Assembly: GCF_914767665.1 (NCBI RefSeq)
Contig: NC_059504.1
Location: 42,315,720 to 42,379,719, forward strand
Reading direction: 5' to 3'
Origin: Harmonia axyridis
Taxonomy: Eukaryota; Arthropoda; Insecta; Coleoptera; Coccinellidae
DNA length: 64,000 bases
Shown here: positions 11,821-22,743 of the stretch, piece after piece
Layout: every line of letters begins with the position of its first letter
Numbering within the stretch: the first letter of the stretch is position 1
Made by a program: the position numbers and the translations under genes
The notes under the pieces: model-generated
What the model was told of the DNA's origin: nothing
Databases searched by the model: none
The model's input: the letters and a program-made list of their open reading frames with translations, nothing else

Positions 11821-13321
11821 GCTAGGCTGATTGTTGAAAAGCCTCATCCTCTCTGATTAGTGCTGTTTTTGGGCTGGTGATATAATTAGGCCTTATCGTT
11901 GTTACCTCATCAAGGTACATTCGACTATTTTGATTTAACTAGGGAAATCAATGGTCATTTTGTTCAGGAAGCAATATGTGTAAGAAACAATAGTATCACT
12001 TTCATCATGAATGGATACAAGCAGAGAATTCATAAGTCTTCATTCTTCAACAAATATTATTTCCCATTGTCCTCATTCTGTAATTCAAGACAAATTGTTT
12101 TCCTTTTTCCTCCATCCAAGAATTCATCTCTAAACAAAATATTTCGGCTGTAAATTCTAGATGATATACAGCTTCCTCGGAATGTTTGCCGTCGGACAAC
12201 AATTTGCCAAGGAATTGGGAAAGAATCCGGCATTGTTTTTCAAGCGAATGGAATATGAAATATGAGGGGTTGTTGTAGGTGAACAGAATATTAGTTATAT
12301 TTATATAGAGAGGATGCAAACAAATAATGGAATGTTCCAAGGAACTCTTATTATTCGGGGCATATGCTCAATATTTCATGGTGAAATGAATAAATAGAGT
12401 CACGATGGAGTTATGCAACCTTATGTAATTCCATCAGAGCACTTATATTTTTGCTCGATTTATGGTTGATACGACTCTTTACTTCACTACATTTCTGAAT
12501 GTGTCTTTTTTTCTGTACTAGTGCATAATTAGTGTATGCCATAACAGGAATTGTAAGTAGCATGTTACGCATCACTAGAAGTTACTTACTAGCCACCAAG
12601 CGGCGAATGCGTAATTCTACGAGTGCGTAATTGTCTTACAACTCGAGTAGTGTACGGTTTTACGACCGCAATAGTTTGCATAAAACTCAGGCAGATCCAA
12701 AGACAGGTGGCAAATCCATTATACAATTATGAAACGTCAAAAAGTTATCGGCTACGCGGGCTGTTATTAATTCGTTTCCGTGGCAACTACTACAGGCTTT
12801 ATCTTATTGGTTATTCGCCGTGCGAGTTACTTTACACATGCTACCGCATTGGTTGTTGATTGTGCTCTCTGTTTACGTTATTTTCTGTGGGGGGAGTAGA
12901 AGAAGGGTATTTTTCAGCTCCATGAGAAATTTCGATGGTTGTTGTCTATGGTTTGATAGTTGAGAATATCAAACTGTGTTGACGTTTATGTTCAGTAAGG
13001 TTTAGCTGAGATGTCTAAAATACTCACTTAATTTTGAAAAACCTTTAGATGGAATTGATGACATTTGAAGGGACCTGCCTTCTTAAATTTTAATGGTATT
13101 GATCCCTTTCCACTGATTTTCACATCGTTTCTTATGGCTCTCACGTCGTTTTTCTGTCACTATCGTGTTTCACTTTGAATCAACAATAATAATAAAATCA
13201 ACGTTTTTAACAAAACTAATGAAAATTTTGAAACTATGCCGTTGAATGGTCAATTCGTTGTATAGCGCCACCTTAAGGAAGAAGAGGGAAAAGTCGCCAA
13301 GTTTATCTTGAACTGAAATTT
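11821..13321. other. Unannotated interval with a less AT-rich island
   Basis: The stretch at about 12600-12900 is richer in CG dinucleotides than its surroundings (repeated TGCGTAATT and CGAGTAGTG motifs). It could be regulatory or an old repeat. No gene can be supported. Confidence 0.35.
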
Positions 13322-14250
13322 AATTCGATTCAATTAAAGAGGTTACGTTTCACTGCGACCTAATGGTCTATTGTGTCCCCCATCAGAGCTATTCTCTCCA
13401 TTGCGTGATCTACAGCTTGCCTTCCAGTTTCAGAGTTCTAATGAATTCCAATATCTGATATGGCTTCAAGGAGGCTAATTTCTCACTTCTATAAGTTTCG
13501 TGTCTAAGGCAGGTTTTGCGTTGGCTATCGATGGCAAGGCATTCCGTCACCAGGTGATCCGGAGTTTCTTCGTCCTCCTCACAGAATCTGCACTCGTCAT
13601 TTTGTGTTAGACCCATTCTCATGAGGTGTTTCCTAAGGCGGCAATGCCCTGTGAGGAATCCAGTGAGGAGGTGTATCATATTATTACTAAGATCCAGATA
13701 CTTCTTGGATCTTGTAGAGTCAAAGTTTTTTTTGGAGTGATCCAGACCAGGAAGATTCTGCTAGAGTTTTTCTCTTTCGGTTACCTCCTTTTCCTGAAAC
13801 TCTTTCCTTTAGGTGCATTTGTCTACACCACAGAAAGGTTCCGGGCCGATGAAAGGAGTTTGTGCTTCTTTTCTGGCAAGTGTGTTAGCCTTCTCATTCC
13901 CTCTGATTCCCTGTTATTCTTACCCATTTCATTAAGTTTTCTTCGGTACTCCAATACCATCTTAGAATCGATGGTATGTGAGTTCAGTACTTTAATTGCA
14001 GCCTGCCTATCGGAATGTATCGCTATGTCACATTACCGATAGTTTCTTTCTATGTTGATTTCTACATATCTTTTTCTATTGCAAGTATCTCTGCCTGAAA
14101 GACACTAAGACATAGTGGCCTATGATGGAACCATCTGAATACCATTTGATGGTCATCATTTTAAGAACTAGGATTGTGTACTCCTTTTCCTTTGTAACTG
14201 GTATCCACAACGGACATATGCCGGAAATCATATCTGAAAAATAAATGCCA
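13322..14250 (-). pseudogene. RNase H-bearing LINE, 3' end (family LINE-R, longest copy)
   Basis: On the minus strand, from 14220 downwards, the sequence reads WIPVTKEKEYTILVLKM and then WYSDGS, an RNase H start with its first Asp. Next come an FQAEILAI-like stretch, a decayed VPGH-type region (VRITGNQRE), ANTLARKE and EPFCGVDKC-related text. It ends at 13679-13410 with LTGFLTGHCRLRKHLMRMGL, CRFCEEDEETPDHLVTEC and LKPYQILEFIRTLKLEG. The Cys-Cys-His-Cys knuckle after RNase H is typical of the R1/LOA/I group of LINEs. Several stops and frameshifts lie upstream, so this is a dead 5'-truncated copy. Its 3' UTR (AGCTCTGATGGGGG, then ACAATAGACCATTAGGTCGC) is shared with the copy at 63172-63492. Confidence 0.8.
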
Positions 14251-15247
14251 AGAAATTATTTAACAGATTATAATACCAAATAATTAATTCCAACAATATT
14301 TCTATCTATTATTATAACTTATTTGAAGTTCTCAAGCTCTTGAAAAAAACACCCACATAAATGTGGAAATTCACGAATCACAAATTGAGTTCAAAATTAT
14401 ATTTCCCATAGAAATTATATACAAACTTCATATTTCGTTTACCTTCACGGCAATTTATCTCCGATATAATTGAAGAACGTCTCCGTTTCGTTCGTTCTGA
14501 CTGAGTGAACTCAAAGTCGAGAAATGTAGATTTGTTCCACTGATTGTTATTCCGAGCTTTGAAATTGCAGTCTAGGCTTAAATAAGCTTATATTGCAAAA
14601 ATAAACAATTCATGGCTTGTTTCGTCCGGGAGATGAAGAGAAGCAGAACTAGGTTGTCTGGAAATAATTCTTGGGAGAATCGGTCTGAAGATAGGAATGT
14701 CACATGAGAACCCTGGAGAAGGAATGAGAATAATGATGGAGATGGCCTCAACTGGATTCGCATTTAATTTCTCTTCATTTATCTACTAGATAATTAGATG
14801 GTTAGGACATGAAATAGTTTCAGAATTCATATTAGATATTCTATGTAATAATGAAGAATATTTTGTCTGAGTTTGTTTGAAGAGATTTATTCATTAATTT
14901 GAATGAGAAGTTAAGATTAGCACGTTTTTCTTATTTTTTCTCGCTATGTTCACCATAATCCTACTTTGGCGTGCCCTTGTTATGACACCATAGGCGTAAA
15001 GTAGATATTTTTCAATAATCTATTCGAGAAAATATGTAATGAATCTATAGCTAATTTTTCAAAACTGATTTAAAATAATTTATGTAACCCCACCCTATAG
15101 TATTTGGGTGAATAAAAATTCTTCCACGAATATATAACATTTTTGAATATGAGAAGCTTCTGCCTTCAAGGTAAATGTTTGTTTTTGAATTTCTTAACTA
15201 AGATCTATGTCGCTTCTTCTTCTAGTACTTACCACCTCTTTTTTCTA
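14251..15247. other. Unannotated interval
   Basis: No gene, RNA or clear repeat recognised between the LINE tail and the rosa-type element. Confidence 0.4.
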
Positions 15248-15957
15248 AAGGGTGTTTTTTTAGAGCAATTGAACTTTGAATGGCAATAAAAAAACGATGA
15301 ATTATTTTATTGACATGAATTTTAATAATCCGTGAGATAATCTTGTGGCATTACATTTTAAATATGATTTCTGGCATATGACCGCCATGGACGTCCAATT
15401 TTCGATGACTTTTTCCAACATTTGTGGCCGTATATCGGCAATAACACGGCAAATGTTGTTTTCCAAATGGTCAAGGGTTTGTGATTTATCCGCATAGACC
15501 AATGACTTTACATAGCCCCACAGAAAGTAGTCTATCGGTGTTAAATCACAAGATGTTGGAGGCCAATTCACAGGTCCAAAACGTGAAATTAGGCGGTCAC
15601 CAAACGTGTCTTTCAATAAATCGATTGTGGCACGAGCTGTGTGACATGTTGCGTGGTCTTGTTGGAACCACAGTTCCTGAACATCATGGTTGTTCAATTG
15701 AGAAATGAAAAAGTTAGTAATCATGGCTCTATACTGATCACCATCGACTTCAACGTTCTGGCCATCATCGTTTTTGAAGAAGTACGGACCAATGATTCCA
15801 CCAGCCCATAAAGCGCACCAAAGAGTCAGTTTTTCTGGATATAACGGTGTTTCGACATACAGTTAGCTTCACTTCAAATGCGGCAGTTTTGTTTGTTGAC
15901 GTAGTCATTCAACCAGAAGTGCACTTAAAGTTGTATACCTCGAAAAAAAACACCTTA
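15248..15957 (-). mobile_element. rosa-type (DD41D) Tc1/mariner element, deleted copy 1
   Basis: The ends AAGGGTGTTTTTTTAGAG and, inverted, TAAGGTGTTTTTTTTCGAGG are flanked by TA on both sides. The minus-strand frame 15724-15302 contains the second and third catalytic regions, WFQQDHATCHTAR and CDLTPIDYFLWGY. The Gly after QQD is replaced by His. Relative to the copies at 21803 and 40364, the whole N-terminal part is missing (the join is near 15921), and a second gap near 15392 removes the last coding segment, so it cannot encode a working transposase. Confidence 0.85.
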
Positions 15958-16599
15958 TAGTATTACCATAATTTTTCTTCTGAAAAAAACAATCCGAGAA
16001 TCGTTAATTTTCCAGAATAGAGAATGTTTTAAGTTTTTCGACTTTGCTTCTTTCGCGAGAGATACATTGTACCCTATAATTATTCTGACCCTCCGTTGAT
16101 TATAATGGTTTTGCATATCATTATTAGACGAGTATAATTGACGCCATAACCGCTGATGAAGACACATGCAATATTCAAGCCAAGCGATCAAGCTCATTTG
16201 GAGAGGGCACTTGAACAAATCTCTCTGCTATTATCAACGATTATCTCGGACTACATTTGCTGCTCATTCAAACCTCAGTCGATCACAACGTCCATAACTC
16301 ATAGGTTATTTGTTGAAAGTCTCTTGATCGGTAATGTTAGAATCTGTAAAAAAATTAATATGAAGAAACGATCGTTAGGGATCGAATATTTTGTTAAGGA
16401 ATTTTGAAGGCTTGTGAGTTTTGATAAGGTTGTTGGAAGAACAGGCAATTAGCTTTTTACCTCACATATTACTGAGTGAAGGTATCTAACAGTGAAAAAC
16501 ATAAAATGCTGAAAAAAATATTGTCTTTTCGATGACACATAGCCTCATATTGGAAAAATTGTCCTGAAAAGTATCAGATCATAGTTAGGAAACCTCACC

Positions 16600-16985
16600 T
16601 TATCCACTTTATTTTACAGGGTTTTCCAATAAAATGAGTCATATTTGATGTGTAAATACTACGCCATTATTGAAAATGATATGAAATGCACTGAAATTGC
16701 TAAAATTCACAACAAAAAAGATAAAACTTTGCAGTCATAGTTCGTAAGACTAAAGCACTTTCGGGACGTCGTGAAGCACCTTCTCGGCCAACAATAGTGA
16801 AACTGATATATTGGAGCTGTTGAGATAAGTAAGTGATGTGAAGAATCGCAACTATGTGCGTCGCTCAACAACAACTGAAGTAATTGCTGCTGTAGCCTAA
16901 AGAATTGACGAAGACTCAGGTTTGTCGATTTTGGAAAAGAAAGTATTCTTAACACACATACTGTTAAATCGCTTACCTTCAACTA
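16600..16985 (+). pseudogene. Tc1/mariner family 'MAR-B', 5' part (copy 1)
   Basis: The copy begins near AGGGTTTTCCAATAAAATGA, the terminal motif shared by other copies. The translation in shifting frames includes SRPTIVKL, an LGQVSDVKNRTR-like stretch, RRSTTTEVIAA and DEDSGLSILE. This corresponds to the second helix-turn-helix and linker of a transposase whose other pieces lie at 17464, 37824, 51210, 61430 and 62800. No catalytic domain follows. The sequence ends at about 16981, where an unrelated 490-bp repeat begins. Confidence 0.65.
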
Positions 16986-17455
16986 AACATATGATGCTTC
17001 AAATGACAGTTCTGTTCGACATATGCCCTCAAAAAAACGGAAATCGACATGTGTAACTCAGTATAATTCAACGCTCATCCGATTTCAATTTTGATTAGAA
17101 AATCGCTATGTTGGTCATAAAATATACTTTTATTTCTTTATTCTTTTCAAATATACGATGCAAAATTAATAAACTGCATCTCAAAAACTAGAACGCGTAG
17201 AAAAAATATGTTTTTTTTGTAACCAGCACATTGATATATTGTATAATACATAATTCGAGCCTTTCATGAATGTCCTACCATAAGGTACCCTTCAGCGCTG
17301 TCAAGTCAGCAAAAACCTATTGATTAATCCATGAATTGTCATCAGGTTCAGTTGTTATTTTCTCCAAAAACATAAGAATTTGATACTCATCTATTCGTCG
17401 GAATTAATACAGTTTTGCAGTGAAGCATTTTATCGTGTTATCGAATGAAATATTT
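16975..17455 (-). repeat. 490-bp interspersed repeat, copy 1 (match to 62230-62695)
   Basis: The reverse complement of this segment aligns along its whole length with 62230-62695. Shared landmarks include TTTAGTTGAAGGT, TATTTTATGACCAA, GATGCAGTTTATT, TTTTTGCTGACTTGACA and CGAATAGATGAGTAT, all in the same order. In both places it abuts the 5' end of a MAR-B mariner copy in the same relative orientation. It is either an unrecognised part of a larger element or duplicated flanking DNA. No coding frame was seen. Confidence 0.75.
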
Positions 17456-17463
17456 CATTTTGT

Positions 17464-18760
17464 ATAGCCTGCTATTTGGGCAGCAGTCACTTTTCAAGCT
17501 CTCATATTCAGACATTCTAAGATCCACTCATTGAAGTTGGTTAAATTCGCTACAAAAATAGTGGACATATTGCAACAAAAACAAAACTAAAACATATTCG
17601 GGACGTTGTGAAACACTTTCTTGGCCAGCAATAGTGGAACTCATGGAAATATTTCAGCTATTGAGAAAAGTTAGTGATGTGAATGCTAACACACTTGCCA
17701 AAAAAAGAGCCACCGGCCTGGAACCTTTCTGTGGTGTAGACAAATGTACCTACAAGAAAGAGTTTCAGGAAAAGGAGGTAACTGAAAGAGAAAATCTCTG
17801 GCGGAATCTTCCTGGTTTGGATCACTCCAAAAATTTTCTTCGAAACTTTGACTCTACAAGATCCAAGAAGTATCTGGATCTGTAAGAATATGCTACACCT
17901 CCTCACTGGACTCCTTACATTGCATTGCCGTCTCAGGAAACACCTCATGGGAATGGGTCCAACAGAAAATGACGAGTACAGATTCTGTGGGGAGGAGGAA
18001 GAAACTCCGTATCACCTGGTAACGGAATGCCTCGCCATCGCCAACCAACGCAAAATTTGCCTTGGACACGAAACTTATAGAAGTGAGGAATTAGCCTCCT
18101 TCTTAGGAATGAAGCATTTCACTAACGAAATTACACCTTATTTTACATGAAGATTTATTACTCAAAGCTTTTTGAGTTCCGTTTACACAAGAACTCGAGC
18201 CGGTAGATCACCAGCAACGTCATATCTTCGCTGATCGGGTCCTTGAAATGCATACAAATATCTAGATTTTCGTTGAGAAATTATCTTCAGTGATGGGTCC
18301 ATTTTCACCTTGAAGGCTACATTGATTACCCACGAATGATTTTTGGAAACCCTCTCCACCCTCAATTGTTTAGTGTGGATTTTTGGCTGGTGGTGATGGG
18401 ATCTTACTTATTCGAATATAAAGCTGTACAGGTACGGTGAATCGATAGCTTTACTGTGCTTGATTAATGATTTTCTTATGTTCACAATCGGTCACCCAGA
18501 TTATGTGATTTAACTTTTTTAGTTGGGGCCAGGTGGAATATATGGTCTATGCCAATGCTCCGCCATCAACTCAAAGTCTTAAAGGGAGAATTTATGAGGT
18601 TATCGAGGACATGCAGCCCCAAATGTGCAACTTAATCATGGAAAACTTCTCCTTCACAATCAAACGAACATTCCTTGATTTTTTCACCATTTACTCCTTC
18701 CAAAATGAAACCCTGAATTAATGTGGATGGTACTTCCGATAGGAATGCAATAAATCATCA
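17464..18760 (+). mobile_element. MAR-B Tc1/mariner element split by a LINE fragment (copy 2)
   Basis: The 5' piece (17464-17678) encodes LMEIFQLLRKVSDV, the middle of the N-terminal DNA-binding region. After the LINE fragment the transposase resumes at about 18107. It reads SLTKLHLILHEDL, then TQELEPVDHQQRHIFADRVL, a scrambled version of the first catalytic region (SSVMGPF where SDEAHF is expected), GFLAGGDG, and at 18500-18720 a CDLT-type third region and WGQVEYMVYANAPPSTQSL. Multiple stops and shifts show that it is dead. The piece containing the QQD motif was not found and is presumably deleted. Confidence 0.7.
17679..18106 (+). pseudogene. LINE-R fragment inside MAR-B copy 2
   Basis: The translation reads ANTLAKK, LEPFCGVDKCTYKKEFQEKE, and after a frame change LTGLLTLHCRLRKHLMGMG, YRFCGEEEETPYHLVTEC and LGHETYRSEELAS. 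This is the RNase H tail and zinc-knuckle region of the LINE family seen at 13322-14250; the first knuckle Cys is replaced by Tyr. The fragment lacks the family's 3' UTR, so it is truncated at both ends, unlike an ordinary LINE insertion. No clear target duplication was found. Confidence 0.75.
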
Positions 18761-19038
18761 CGAAATATTCATTCTTTCTGTATTGCAGTTTCACTTTTAA
18801 TAAAGCAGTAAGCATGATGATGTGTGAAATAAAAGTCAAACGAACCGATACAGGTTCAACGCTTGTATTGGCTATCTAGATGGAATATGCTCACGGCAAT
18901 TGCGTGTGAAACGTCAGGTCAAACGACTACATAGCCTGTGATCCTCTCATTACCTCACCTGATACTACACTGTGGATGTGGGTTTCATTTAATCAATGAC
19001 ATTACATGTCCTCACTAGCGCCGTTTCGAGCATTGCAA
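18761..19038. other. Short unannotated interval
   Basis: Nothing recognised between the MAR-B end and the hAT-like element. Confidence 0.4.
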
Positions 19039-19046
19039 TTTACAAT

Positions 19047-21378
19047 CAGGGGCGTAGATTTTTTTTTTTGGAGGGGGGTAATCGAAAAAAAAATTTTGAC
19101 GACAACGTTAACTTATATCTGTAATGTCAGAAAAAGAAGTTTGATAACGAAATATGAAACAAATTACTTGAAATATTTTTTTTCATTACCAATTCGGTTG
19201 TTCTTCACCTTATACTGGGTGATCTTTAATGATAAATACGGAGGAAAATCAGAGATTCCTCGGTTAATTTGAAGAATAAAAGTTCCATTAATATGAGCCG
19301 CAAACGCTTAGTTCTCGCGATACATGGTGTTTCTAGTGTGTCGTACTTTTTAGTGATGCTTATATCACTTTATGAAATCTTTATTGATTTTCGTTACAGA
19401 GAGGATGAATAAGTACCAAAACTTATATTTATTCATTCATTACAGCTTACTAGCTGGATCTTTATTATAATTTGGATTATCCTGATGATTACTAGAGAGC
19501 TGTTTGAATTTTTTTTTTTTAATCGATAGCAGCTACGACAAAACTGAAAGAAACGAAATATTGCAGTACTGGACCAGAGTTTCTTTTTTCATTTTTTAAA
19601 CTACTAGCGGTTCAAAAAAAAAAAAAGCTCGGGAGGAAAGGAGCACGTACCTTTCCACAAGAAATATCATCCTGTAGATTCGCATTCAAAATCATGATCA
19701 CATGATGAAAACTTTAAATTGGAATATCTATTGGCAATTCAAATTAAATATCTTGTGATAAGAAGGTTCTATTAGAAAAAAACTTGAACTTTAACACCTG
19801 TTTCTCAAAAACAAAGTGTTTGGGGACCCATGTTATAGGACTTTTTTCTCAAAATGATCCAAGAAATCTGTCATTTTCATTTGTACCTCGAATTTAGGAA
19901 CACCGTGTAGATATAGTCAATTCAAAACTGGTGTCTTCATAAATAAATTTCAATTTGAATGAAAAACAATAACATGTACAACACATCCCAGACAATGTTT
20001 CTATGCGAATTACTGATTTCAGTTCTTTGATAACTAGAGTATTTAAATTTTCCGACGAGAACTATACAAAAACAGAAAACTTGGGGTAAGTGTATACTGA
20101 TGACGAATGCAAAAACCACAGATGGCAAAAAAAGGGCGATGCCAAGAAAGCGTATAGATAAAGGAAAATAATAAACCTCGGAGATAGACTGGCTTGTAGT
20201 ATAATAAAAGTAGGTACTCATCTTGAAAGCGATAATAAACTAATAAACCGTGAGAGGGTTCAATTTTTATTGCCGTGTGAATTTCAAAGGAAAGTGAAAT
20301 GATTATTGGTTCATTTCATGTAAAACTTTTCGTTCTTACTGTTTTAGTCCAGTAGACAAAAATATTTTACCTTGAGAAAATTCCGAACTCAATGAAACTT
20401 CTACAGGTTGTTCGGGGGTGCTGTGGCATTACTGTCAAGTTATTCAACACGAGTACCCTGTGTTAACTTGAGGAGGGCCGAAAACCCCACAACATTTTCA
20501 GCCTTTTTTCAGTTTTTTGATCATAACTTCTAAACTATGTTGTTTTCAACCAAAAAGTTCATTTTCAAAGTTGAAGACCATCAAATTCTCTACAATTTTG
20601 CATCCACATACTTCTTCGTAATCCCAATATCAATTGAGATACAATCGATCAAAATAATAGTCCAGTCACAATGCAAAAAAACTGAGGTCTGCTGGAAATA
20701 ATTCCGAACTCAATGAAACTTCTACAGGTTGTTTGGTGGTGCTGTGGAATGATTCTGTGAAGCTATCCAACTCAAGGACCCTGTGCTTACTTGAGGAGCG
20801 GCTGAATAACCTCAACATTTTCGGACTTTTCTCGGTTTTTCAGCTTATAACTTCCAACTCAATTAGTTTTCGACCAAAACGTTCATTTCCAAAGTTGTAG
20901 ATAATTGAATTCCTTATAATTTCGTTTCTCGAAATTTTTTTCTAAACCTTATATCAACCGAGATATAGCCAATCAAAATTAAAGGAATTTTCTCAAAATG
21001 TAAAAAATTGGCAAAAAACAAAGGTTATAATTATGTTGAACCTTAATAATCAGATCAACTGGGTAAAATCAATAAATAATAATAACCAAGAATTAATTGA
21101 AAATAATGATTGTATATAACCCGAAAAAAGTCCAAAAATGTGAGGTTCTTGGACCTTCCTCAAGAAAGCACAGGGTCCTCGTGTTGGATAACTCGACATA
21201 GTCATCCCACAACAACCCTGAGCAATCTGTAGAAGTTTCATTGAGTTCGGAATTTTTTCAGCAGACCCGCCTTTTTTGTAATTGTCTACTGGACTATTTT
21301 CGAGAATTCTGCAATTTTAATTTGAGGAAATATTGGGGTAATTACCACCAGTTCTCTCTCACTATGTCTACGCCCTTG
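19047..21378. mobile_element. hAT-like non-autonomous element with 8-bp target duplication (copy 1)
   Basis: The terminal inverted repeats are CAGGGGCGTAGA on the left and, inverted, CAAGGGCGTAGA on the right. The flanking 8-mers are identical: TTTACAAT at 19039-19046 and again at 21379-21386. An 8-bp duplication and a CAGGG-type end are the signature of hAT elements. No transposase is recognisable. Once the nested 0.95-kb insertion is removed, the remaining 1.4 kb aligns with copy 2 (40289-42442), including a shared ATGATGAAAACTTTAAATTG stretch and an AACTGAACAATTCGCAT-like region. Confidence 0.85.
20347..21294. mobile_element. Composite TA-flanked MITE nested in the hAT-like element
   Basis: The ends GTCCAGTAGACAA and, inverted, GTCCAGTAGACAATT are flanked by TA. 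A second internal start, TAGTCCAGTCAC, occurs at 20658. Two direct copies of the subterminal motif CCGAACTCAATGAAACTTCT (near 20385 and 20702) and one inverted copy (near 21225-21250) show that a head-only unit (about 20347-20659) sits in tandem before a full unit (20660-21294). The related hAT-like copy at 40289-42442 lacks this segment and serves as an empty site. No protein is encoded. Confidence 0.8.
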
Positions 21379-21386
21379 TTTACAAT

Positions 21387-21802
21387 CGAGCACGTTTCCA
21401 ACAGTACTGCCTCTATGGAGGTGCTGCAGAATCCCTTCAAACTTTCGGTTCGGCAAAGTTCATTCGGATGTGGGTAACCTCCGAATGGCGAAACGATATC
21501 CAATTTGAACTCCAATCGTTAAAACGGCAGGAATGTTTCGTCCATTCCACAGCTCCGGGCCGAAGACTTCAAAGAAATAGAATCGATCTGATAAACCAGC
21601 CGAGTCAAAGGATCATGAACGCAACTTGCTGGTGTAGAAATGCGGAAATATCGCAAATGGGGGCTTGTCGATCTGAAAGGGAAGTTGGAAATGTCGGGAA
21701 CTTTTTACTGATTCATATCAATTTAGGAAATTTGAAATTATATAATTGATTCACCAGATTTTGTTCAACTACTCAGAGAAACCTTCAATGAGATTAGATA
21801 TA
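21387..21802. other. Unannotated interval
   Basis: The part at about 21400-21720 is more GC-rich than average and has an uninterrupted 93-codon plus-strand frame. It shows no recognisable motif, so coding potential is unproven. Confidence 0.35.
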
Positions 21803-22743
21803 AAGGGTGTTTTTTTTAGAGCTATTGAACTTTAAATTGCAATAAAACAACGATGGATTATTCGATTGACATGAATTTTATTTATCCGCAAGATAATCTT
21901 GTGGAATTACATTTTAAATATGATTTCCGGCATATGACAGCCACGGCTCGCTAGGATGTAGTCCAATCTGGACGTCCAATTTTCGATGACTTTTTCCAAC
22001 ATTTGTGGCCGTATATCGGCAATAACACGGCGAATGTTGTCTTCCAAATGGTCAAGGGTTTGTGGTTTATCCGTATAGACCAATGACTCTACATAGCCCC
22101 ACAGAAAGTAGTCTAGCGGTGTTAAATCACAAGATCTTGGAGGCCAATTCACAGGTCCAAAACGTGAAATTAGGCGGTCACCAAACGTGTCTTTCAATAA
22201 ATCGATTGTGGCACGAGCTGTGTGACATGTTGCGCCGTCTTGTTGGAACCACAGCTCCTGGACATCATGGTTGTTCAATTCAGGAATGAAAAAGTTATTA
22301 ATCATGGCTCTATACCGATCACCATTGACTGTAACGTTCTGGCCATCATCGTTTTTGAAGAAGTACGGACCAATGATTCCACCAGCCCATAAAGCGCACC
22401 AAACAGTCAGTTTTTCTGGATGTACCGGTGTTTCGACATACACTTGAGGATTAGCTTCACTCCAAATGCGGCAGTTTGGTTTGTTGACGTAGCCATTCAA
22501 CCAGAAGTGCGCTTCATCGCTAAACAAAATAAAATGGACGTAGTGCGCGATACCTATTCCGCACAGAACCATTATTTTCGAAATGAAATTGCAATATTTG
22601 CAAGAGTTGTTCAAGCGTGAGTCTATTCATGTTGAATTACCAAACCATCCTGAGAATAAATCACTTGACAGCTGTTGAATCGGTCTCCATCTTGAGCAGT
22701 AATGCCAACTTAAAGTTATATACCTCGAAGAAAAAACACCCGT
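21803..22743 (-). mobile_element. rosa-type (DD41D) element, deleted copy 2
   Basis: The copy is flanked by TA and has inverted ends AAGGGTGTTTTTTTTAGAG and ACGGGTGTTTTTTCTTCGAG. At 941 bp it is shorter than an intact element, because a middle segment of the transposase gene is missing. The left end lies in single-copy-looking DNA. Confidence 0.88.
21907..22614 (-). pseudogene. rosa-type transposase, catalytic domain intact, DNA-binding middle deleted
   Basis: The open frame of 235 residues carries the full DDD core: LFSDEAHFWLNGY, WFQQDGATCHTARATID and CDLTPLDYFLWGY. Forty-one residues separate the second and third Asp, the DD41D spacing of the rosa group. The true N-terminus lies in another frame just upstream: MNRLTLEQLLQILQ, then NGSVRNRYRALRPFY, a DUF4817-like helix-turn-helix. 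The sequence then jumps straight to the FSDEAHF region, so roughly 100 residues of second helix-turn-helix and linker are deleted and the frame is broken. The open frame itself starts inside that scrambled region. It could fold as a catalytic domain but could not bind its ends. Confidence 0.82.

Noticed and set aside
15481..15708. Plus-strand frames opposite the rosa transposases (also 22062-22289 and 40622-40849)
   Set aside because: These near-identical frames recur only because the antisense transposase sequence is repeated. They are not independent genes.
19937..20221. Pair of similar hydrophobic minus-strand frames (here and 41965-42234) as a conserved small membrane protein
   Set aside because: The two share only a short C-terminal similarity and lie in homologous non-coding parts of the hAT-like element. 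The frames differ elsewhere.
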